Source of the DNA: Ch128b sp964527925
GTDB lineage: Bacteria; Bacteroidota; Ignavibacteria; Ch128b
DNA: 28,653 nt
NCBI GenBank assembly: GCA_964527925.1
Contig: CAZGQO010000019.1
Location: forward strand, 1 to 28,653
Direction of reading: 5' to 3'
Position numbers and translations under genes: made by a program. Below the pieces are notes generated by a model. It had not been told where the DNA came from, did not search any database, and saw only the letters and a program-made list of their open reading frames with translations. Positions 23,620 to 28,653 of this stretch are shown piece by piece. How positions within the stretch are numbered: position 1 is the first letter of the stretch; every line of letters starts with the position of its first letter.

Positions 23620-25078
23620 AGCTGGATTTCAACCTCTTTACAATTTTATTGTTAAGAATTAAAAGAGCAACAATAACAATTAACCATTGAATAACAGCAG
23701 TACCAGCTGATTCAATCTTGAATGGATTATACCATTCCGATTCCCATCCAAAAGATGCAGAAATCCACCAAACAAGAAGAAGAATTGCTTGCAATGGAAT
23801 TAAAAAAGTTATTAGAATATTAAACCACCTGCCAAACTTAAATTCATTATTTTCATCATGTAATATCTCCGTTCTAAATTTATTCACACCATATTTCATA
23901 ACAGCAAAAGCAATAAATCCACCACTCAATATGAGAGCAACTCCCCACACCCAATCCTGATTAATCAAAAAATTTATATTCAAACTTGAAGGTGTTCCGC
24001 AAAGAACTCCAAGAATTGAGACAAACAAGATGGATTTTTTCCTTTCAAATCCAAAATCAATAAGCGTTTTTGTTGCAAGTTCAACAAGCGAAATCAATGA
24101 AGTTAGAGCTGCAAAAGTTAGTGCAAGGAAAAATAGAAATGTAAAAAGATTTTGAATTACATATCCGCCAGGCATATGTTTGAAAAGATTTGGTAATGAG
24201 ATAAAAGTCAAACCAGTGTTGGCTGGACCTGAAACAGTAATTTCTTTTAATGCATCACCAGTTGTTAATGCAAAAACCGTTGCAAAGATTGTCATTCCCG
24301 CAAGAAGTGAGATGGAATTATTTCCAAACGCTATAAGTGCACCATTAATGGTTGTATCTTCTTTTCTTTGAGCATAAGCAGCATAAGTTAAAATTAATCC
24401 CCAGCCAGCACCAGTATCCCAGGCATTTTGAGTTAATGCTTGAATCCAGATTTTATGATTCAAAAGGAGATTAAAATCAGGTTTGTAGAAATAATTCAGA
24501 CCTTTGATTGCATTATCCAGAAACAAAACTCTGATAAACAAAAGAATTAAAATCACGACCAGAGAAGGAACAAGCCACTTACTAATTTTTTCAATTCCAC
24601 CCTGAACACCTCTATAAACAACATAACCAGAAATTAACATTGCAACGAGATGAAAAATAAATGGTTGATAACTTGAACTGAAAGAATTCCAGTAAGCGTT
24701 ATAGTCACTGACCATCAAAAGATTATCAGTAAAAATTGCAGTCAGATATTTTATGCACCAGCCAGAAACAACAGAATAGTAAAACATGATTGCCGTTGAA
24801 ACAATTACAACAAATCCGCCCATCCATGCATACTTTTCACCAGCGAGCTGAACAAAAGCACCAATTGGGCCTTTGCGAGTATATTTCCCAATCGTGAATT
24901 CTATGATGATTAGCGGGACAGACCAGATAAGAAGGAAAATAATCCATGGAATTAAAAACGATCCGCTACCATTTTGAGCTACAATTCTCGAAAAACGCCA
25001 GATGTTTCCTGTACCAACTGCAATTCCTAATATCGAAACAACAAGTGCCCAGCGTGATGAAAAAATTTCTTCTTTCAT
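23609..25078 (-). CDS. Sodium-dependent NSS (SNF) family amino acid transporter
   Basis: 489 aa inner-membrane protein with about 11-12 hydrophobic helices. The N-terminal helix 1 motif GTGNIWRFSRIVAQNGSGSF carries the sodium and substrate site of the LeuT fold. WDTGAGWGLILTYAAY and the following TINGALIAFGNNSISLLAG block match helices 6 and 7 of the family. These transporters couple Na+ influx to uptake of amino acids or related compounds. The gene starts 7 nt after the cyclophilin gene and overlaps a MetS-like small subunit gene at its end, which points to the MetP-like subset (hydrophobic amino acids), but the substrate is not determined. Confidence 0.92.
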   Translation of the reverse strand: MKEEIFSSRWALVVSILGIAVGTGNIWRFSRIVAQNGSGSFLIPWIIFLLIWSVPLIIIEFTIGKYTRKGPIGAFVQLAGEKYAWMGGFVVIVSTAIMFYYSVVSGWCIKYLTAIFTDNLLMVSDYNAYWNSFSSSYQPFIFHLVAMLISGYVVYRGVQGGIEKISKWLVPSLVVILILLFIRVLFLDNAIKGLNYFYKPDFNLLLNHKIWIQALTQNAWDTGAGWGLILTYAAYAQRKEDTTINGALIAFGNNSISLLAGMTIFATVFALTTGDALKEITVSGPANTGLTFISLPNLFKHMPGGYVIQNLFTFLFFLALTFAALTSLISLVELATKTLIDFGFERKKSILFVSILGVLCGTPSSLNINFLINQDWVWGVALILSGGFIAFAVMKYGVNKFRTEILHDENNEFKFGRWFNILITFLIPLQAILLLVWWISASFGWESEWYNPFKIESAGTAVIQWLIVIVALLILNNKIVKRLKSSYDI

Positions 25079-25084
25079 ACTGAA

Positions 25085-25681
25085 TTATTTCTTAATCTTT
25101 CTTCTTTCAATTCTAACTTTTTTCATCACCACATCTTTGACAGGTCTATCACCAGGTTTTATAGTTTCGACTTTTCCAATTGCACGAACAACATCCATAC
25201 CTTTTATCACCTGTCCAAATATTGAATGCCTATTATCAAGCCATGGAGTTGGTGCTAAAGTAATAAAGAACTGACTTCCGTTTGTATTTGGTCCGGCGTT
25301 AGCCATGGATAGAACACCAGGTTTATCATGTTTCAATGAAGGATGAAATTCATCTTCAAAAGGATGACCATAAATGCTTTCACCTCCGCTGCCAGTTCCA
25401 GTTGGATCTCCACCTTGAATGACAAAATTATCAATCACTCGATGAAAGATTACGCCATTGTAATAGCCTTTCTCAGCAAGCCCAACAAAGTTTGCCACAG
25501 TTTTGGGTGCTTTATCTTCATACAATTCGCATTCGAAAGTGCCCATGTTTGTTTCAAACACAGCGACTAATTTATACTGTTGTTTTGTATCCACCGTTTT
25601 CTTCGATTTTGTCCTCTGAGCAAAAGAAATTTGTGAGCCAATATAGGTCAAAAGCAGCAAAGTTATGATTGTGTTTTTCAT
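25085..25681 (-). CDS. Exported cyclophilin-type peptidyl-prolyl isomerase
   Basis: 198 aa with a signal peptide (MKNTIITLLLLTYIGSQISF) followed by a short basic linker, so it acts in the periplasm. The cyclophilin core shows FHRVIDNFVIQGGDPTGTG and MANAGPNTNGSQFFITL, containing the catalytic Arg and the Phe/Gln residues of the active site, and WLDNRHSIFGQVIKGMDVV. The basic C-terminal tail (KVRIERRKIKK) is unusual but short. AAGGAG lies 7 nt before the start. It is preceded after 17 nt by uppP and probably assists folding of periplasmic or outer-membrane proteins. Confidence 0.94.
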   Translation of the reverse strand: MKNTIITLLLLTYIGSQISFAQRTKSKKTVDTKQQYKLVAVFETNMGTFECELYEDKAPKTVANFVGLAEKGYYNGVIFHRVIDNFVIQGGDPTGTGSGGESIYGHPFEDEFHPSLKHDKPGVLSMANAGPNTNGSQFFITLAPTPWLDNRHSIFGQVIKGMDVVRAIGKVETIKPGDRPVKDVVMKKVRIERRKIKK

Positions 25682-25698
25682 TTGAATTCTCCTTCTGT

Positions 25699-26520
25699 TT
25701 ATTGGATAATATTAAAACTCATAAGTATTAAAAGAATGATTCCCAGAGCAATTCGATACCAGATGAAAACATAAGTTGAATGGGTTCTTAAAAATCTTAA
25801 TAGAAATTCAATTGCAAGAATTCCACTTATGAATGAAAAAACTGTCGCAACAATTAGTGAAATTGTTCCATCACTTGTTAAGTGGGGATAAATTTTATAG
25901 AATTCATAAACTCCGCTCAAAAAAACAGCAGGAACGCTTAAAAGAAAAGAAAATCTCGCAGCTGTTTCTCTATTAAAACCTGCAAATAATCCACCTGTGA
26001 TTGTTACACCTGATCGAGAAGCACCAGGAATTAATGCAAATACCTGAGCGATTCCAACAATCATTGCTTTTTCAAGTGTAATATTTGAAAGATCAAGATT
26101 TTTTCTCGATGTTTTTTCTGCAACAAAAAGTAAAAGAGCAAAGAATATTAACGAAAAAGCAATCACCACAAGAGAACGGAATTCATTTTCAATTAAATTT
26201 TCCAAGAGTAAACCAAAAACACCAATTGGTATTGTACCTATAATTATATACCACCCTAATTTTGAATCTAAGTCAGTTATAAACTTTTTATTCAGAAGAT
26301 TTGAAAGTACTTTAGAATAAATTTTAATCAAATCTTTCAAGAAATAGATTATGACAGCCAGCATAGTTCCAATTTGAATGACAGCTGTGTAAGCTGCACC
26401 AGGATCTTCCCAACCAAAAAGAGCTGGAACAATTCTAATATGTGCTGTGCTGCTGATTGGTAAAAACTCAGTCAATCCTTGAGTGATACCAAGAATAATT
26501 GCTTTGATTATTTCATTCAT
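25699..26520 (-). CDS. uppP: Undecaprenyl-diphosphatase
   Basis: 273 aa polytopic membrane protein of the BacA type. GITQGLTEFLPISSTAH near the N-terminus and PGASRSGVTITGG in the middle are the two catalytic motifs (Glu and Ser/Arg residues). It dephosphorylates undecaprenyl diphosphate to regenerate the lipid carrier for peptidoglycan and O-antigen synthesis, and gives bacitracin resistance when abundant. Its ATG shares one base with the stop of the upstream barrel gene (TAATG). The presence of dxr in the same direction means that carrier precursor synthesis and recycling genes are close together. Confidence 0.95.
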   Translation of the reverse strand: MNEIIKAIILGITQGLTEFLPISSTAHIRIVPALFGWEDPGAAYTAVIQIGTMLAVIIYFLKDLIKIYSKVLSNLLNKKFITDLDSKLGWYIIIGTIPIGVFGLLLENLIENEFRSLVVIAFSLIFFALLLFVAEKTSRKNLDLSNITLEKAMIVGIAQVFALIPGASRSGVTITGGLFAGFNRETAARFSFLLSVPAVFLSGVYEFYKIYPHLTSDGTISLIVATVFSFISGILAIEFLLRFLRTHSTYVFIWYRIALGIILLILMSFNIIQ

Positions 26521-27167
26521 TAAAATTGATACCTCATTCCTATTTTAAGTCCAAGTGAATTAAATGATAGATTAAGGACTTCTGAAGTTTCTTTATTGAT
26601 TATAAAACTCGGTGATAAATCGCTTAAAAAAGATTGTCTGTAATTTGCTGTTAACTCTACAAATAAATCTTCACTCAATTGCGTATAAGCAGTTGATTTA
26701 ATTTGAAAAGCAATTCCTTTTGTTTCTTCAATATATCTGAAAGAAACACCTGGATTTTTCTCTTCCACACTTCCGAGATAATATCCGATGCCAAATCCAA
26801 ATGAAAAACCATAGTGTGTATAAGCTAAAAGATAATTCAAATTTACTTCTGGAAGATAGAAAGCATAACTTAGTTCATAAAAACCAAACCCGTAATTTTT
26901 AGAGAAAGAATTCAAAGTATATCCGAAACTTGTTTCGAAGGAAACATTTGGATTTAAAATTGTACCTGCTAAAGCATAAAATTCAACTGCTGCGTGCTGG
27001 TCATCTCTTCGATTCTGGAAACCCCAGTTATAATGAAGATACTCATTAAGTTTTTCCATTTGAGCGTAATTTATTCCCATTCCACCCGAAACATAAAACT
27101 CCTGAGCTTTCAAACTCAAGGAATTAATTAAAATAAAAACAAATGTAATGTGAAAGATTTTTTTCAT
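26520..27167 (-). CDS. Small outer-membrane beta-barrel protein
   Basis: 215 aa with a signal peptide (MKKIFHITFVFILINSLSLK, cut near AQ). The mature part is rich in alternating aromatic strands and Gly turns (FGFGFYELSYAFYLPEVNLN, then YGFSFGFGIGYYLG) and ends in LKIGMRYQF, a C-terminal Phe as expected for BAM-inserted barrels. The size suggests an 8- to 10-strand OmpA/OmpW-like barrel. It heads the long minus-strand run and shares one base with uppP. I cannot assign a function. It may be a marker of a conserved neighbourhood rather than a partner of uppP. Confidence 0.75.
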   Translation of the reverse strand: MKKIFHITFVFILINSLSLKAQEFYVSGGMGINYAQMEKLNEYLHYNWGFQNRRDDQHAAVEFYALAGTILNPNVSFETSFGYTLNSFSKNYGFGFYELSYAFYLPEVNLNYLLAYTHYGFSFGFGIGYYLGSVEEKNPGVSFRYIEETKGIAFQIKSTAYTQLSEDLFVELTANYRQSFLSDLSPSFIINKETSEVLNLSFNSLGLKIGMRYQF

Positions 27168-27379
27168 ACGCTTTGAAGTGTAAAGTTATGAATCGATTAA
27201 ATTTATTACAAAAGATAAGATTTGAACTCGAAAGTTCCGTATCTGGTTGTTAGTTTATACTTGAACTCTCAGAAATAAAAACAATAGTTATACAACTAAG
27301 AAGTGATGTGATTGAGTCGATTAAAAATTCGATCGAAAGGCATATTGAATAGCTGTTTAAATACCTCCTATAACCTTAA

Positions 27380-27769
27380 TCACTTTTCTTTTATCTCAAA
27401 CTGTTTTAGAACTTCATTGTACTTAAGTGAATCCTGTTTTCTGCCAAAGTTATCATATTGGTCAAACTGTTTTAGAAAATCATTGTATCTTGTTGAAGAT
27501 TGTTTTCTTCCAAACTGGTCATAATGATTATATTCTTGAAGAAATGAATTATACTTTGTACTTCCTTCTTTCCTGCCAAAACTATCATAGTGATAAGTCT
27601 CTTTCAAAAAATCATTGTATTTTGAGCTGCCAATTTTACGACCATAATTATCATAGTAATCATATTGTTAGAGAAACTCATTGTATCTTACAATAACTTT
27701 TTTCTGGGCATTCAAAATTAGAGGCAGGCAAATTATTACAATTAAAAATGAAATAACCATTGTTTTCAT
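27380..27769 (-). pseudogene. Secreted 22-residue-repeat protein interrupted by an in-frame TAA
   Basis: The frame starts at the ATG at 27769 with AAGGAG 7 nt upstream and a signal peptide (MKTMVISFLIVIICLPLILN, then AQ). After five linker residues come four 22-residue repeats and a partial fifth: units begin at 27688, 27622, 27556, 27490 and 27424. The consensus is about KYNDFLKQxxxYDNFGRKxxS. At codon 34 (27668-27670), in repeat 1, a TAA replaces the Lys or Gln found there in the other repeats; everything after remains in frame and well conserved. One substitution would restore 129 residues. It may be a recent nonsense mutation, a sequencing error, or a readthrough site. I do not recognise the repeat family. 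Confidence 0.7.
27424..27688 (-). repeat. Four tandem 66-bp repeats encoding YDxFGRK units
   Basis: Units at 27688-27623, 27622-27557, 27556-27491 and 27490-27425. They encode 22-residue repeats with conserved YN, FL, YD, FGRK and S positions. The DNA copies have diverged, mostly at variable residues, so protein-level constraint is evident. A partial fifth unit closes the gene. Confidence 0.85.
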
Positions 27770-27854
27770 TTTAATTCTCCTTAATCTTTTTGACAAAGAA
27801 TATTTTTAATAAATCCTCAAACTTTTAATCCAAAAATTTCAGCGATATAGAATT

Positions 27855-27881
27855 TTTAAAACTTAGTTATTAAAACTAAAG
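27855..27881 (-). terminator. Weak leftward hairpin after the split membrane-protein gene
   Basis: On the minus strand CTTTAGTT pairs with AACTAAG (one bulge, short loop) followed by TTTTAAAAA. It lies at the very end of the split gene and before the repeat-protein gene. The stem is AT-rich and marginal. Confidence 0.3.
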
Positions 27882-27883
27882 AG

Positions 27884-28236
27884 TTATTTGTTTTTAATTG
27901 TTTGTATCGAAACAAGAAAAATTATTCCCGTCACAATGTCAATAACTCTCCATGTTGATCTTTGAAAATAAATCGATACAATTGGATTAAAAAGAATTGC
28001 AACGGCAATAAATATCCATACCCAAATTGGATTGTCTTTATTGAATGCATCGTAGGCAAAACTGCTCAAAGAATCATAATCGACCATCTCAAAAATGTAT
28101 AATAACCGTAAGGCATTTTAGATAATGCAAGGAATAATAATATTGCACCAATAATTCGTAATGCTATGGAAGTTAATTTTTGTTTTTGAAGAGAAGATTC
28201 AGAATCATTGTTGTTGATTATTTGATTTTTTGTCAC
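27884..28236 (-). pseudogene. Small multi-pass membrane protein split by a -1 frameshift (DUF6804-like)
   Basis: Part 1 starts at GTG 28236 (GGAGGT 4 nt upstream) and ends at a TGA at 28066-28068. Part 2 is open in the neighbouring frame to 27884. Part 1 ends LSKMPYGYYTFLRWSIMIL; part 2 continues SSFAYDAFNKDNPIWVWIF and then AILFNPIVSIYF and WRVIDIVTGIIFL. Together they read as one protein of about 117 residues with four membrane helices, like small Bacteroidota membrane proteins (DUF6804, from memory) with an MPYGYY motif followed by an AILFNP motif. Adding one T to the TTT at 28068-28070 would fuse the frames as IMILLSSFAYD. This is either a real inactivating deletion or a homopolymer error. 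Confidence 0.65.
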
Positions 28237-28380
28237 AATTACCTCCACAATTTTGTCTGAAAATAAAATATTTTCAGTTTTGTTCTCAACTGAATCTGTA
28301 AAGATTTAATCCTTCTATTTTTTAAAATTTATTCTGTAACCAGCTGAATAAAAATTACATCAATATCAAATACATTCAAA

Positions 28381-28653
28381 TTACTTTATCAAAATCATTT
28401 TCTTAACACTGCTGTATTTACCAGCATCGAACCTGTAGATATAAACTCCTGATGCCAAACTATAAGCATCAAATACGAATGAATGAACTCCGGCATCAAG
28501 ACCTTTCTCTTTAAAAGATTTCACAACTTCACCAATTGAATTATAAATTTGCAGCTTCACATCTGACTTCTCTGGCAATGAAAATTTTATGAGAGTAGCA
28601 GGATTAAACGGATTTGGATAGTTCTGATATAGTTCAAAGTTGTAAACTACAGT
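28381..28653 (-). CDS. C-terminal end of a T9SS-exported protein, type A sorting domain
   Basis: The last 90 residues of a protein whose 5' part lies beyond the right edge. It reads FELYQNYPNPFNPATLIKFS, then LPEKSDVKLQIYNSIGEVV, then GVHSFVFDAYSLASGVYIYR and ends KKMILIK. NYPNPFNPxT with IYNxxGEVV, SGVYxYR and the basic end is the classical Por_Secre_tail (T9SS type A) sorting domain, which directs translocation across the outer membrane and cell-surface attachment or release. The identity of the cargo domain cannot be seen. An internal ATG-like start within this frame is not a gene start because the conserved N-terminal part of the domain lies upstream of it. Confidence 0.93.
   Translation of the reverse strand, partial: TVVYNFELYQNYPNPFNPATLIKFSLPEKSDVKLQIYNSIGEVVKSFKEKGLDAGVHSFVFDAYSLASGVYIYRFDAGKYSSVKKMILIK

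Noticed and set aside
27168..27300. Leftward promoter for the barrel-uppP run (TATCTTTTG-like box)
   Set aside because: The box has an extra base relative to TAnnTTTG and no TTG element lies at the proper distance.
27312..27696. Plus-strand open frames opposite the 22-residue-repeat gene
   Set aside because: They mirror the 66-bp repeats of the minus-strand gene and lack start signals and plausible protein features.
28257..28277. Perfect hairpin CTGAAAAT/ATTTTCAG between the T9SS cargo gene and the split membrane-protein gene
   Set aside because: The stem is almost all A/T and no U-tract follows on the minus strand, so it is not convincing as a terminator.
28381..28578. A separate 65-residue protein starting at an internal codon
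   Set aside because: The frame is open to the window edge and the NYPNPFNP start of the sorting domain lies upstream, so this is the end of a larger gene.

Overview
The window is AT-rich and comes from a Gram-negative bacterium of the Bacteroidota/Ignavibacteriota side of the tree, most likely Ignavibacteria-like. The evidence is a type IX secretion (T9SS) C-terminal sorting domain at the right edge, a PorV/PorQ-family protein, a TonB-dependent receptor with STN and carboxypeptidase-regulatory domains beside a FecR protein, a mitochondrial-type aconitase, Kdo (LPS) synthesis, and a Bacteroidota-style promoter (TTTG-N19-TAnnTTTG) in front of rpsT. Several genes nevertheless carry clear AAGGAG-type ribosome binding sites. 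No rRNA, tRNA, CRISPR array or intact insertion sequence was seen.

Layout. (1) 1-9758, minus strand: a tightly packed envelope operon read right to left. Its order is fecR, an STN-type TonB-dependent receptor, two tandem paralogous lipoproteins with a lamin-tail/DUF4876-like core, an outer-membrane barrel, and a secreted protein with 13 Ycf48/BNR-like repeats that runs off the left edge. No FecI-type sigma gene lies beside fecR. (2) 9759-10900: a 1.1-kb gene-free divergent region with a leftward terminator-like hairpin, inverted GAGGYAGCCC motifs that may be a decayed MITE-like element, and a possible leader ORF. (3) 10901-16650, plus strand: plsC-gatC-kdsB-PLP enzyme-aconitase, closed by a hairpin, then rpsT with its own promoter and terminator. 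The aconitase carries an 83-residue lysine-rich histone-H1-like tail. (4) 16675-18266, minus: a PorV/PorQ-family protein translationally coupled to a lipoprotein. (5) 18583-27167, minus: a long co-directional run of barrel protein, uppP, cyclophilin, NSS transporter, a 38-aa MetS-like subunit, holA, ECF sigma factor, probable anti-sigma, dxr and rseP. (6) 27380-28653, minus: a zone with two broken small genes (a 22-aa-repeat secreted protein with an in-frame TAA and a small membrane protein split by a frameshift) and the C-terminus of a T9SS cargo protein.

How it fits together. Region 1 looks like one surface uptake or sensing unit. Regions 3-5 are mostly housekeeping: phospholipid, Kdo, isoprenoid and undecaprenyl metabolism, replication, translation and envelope stress. 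The best candidates for something undescribed are the aconitase with a histone-like tail and the FecR-led operon with duplicated lipoproteins and a propeller protein but no sigma gene.
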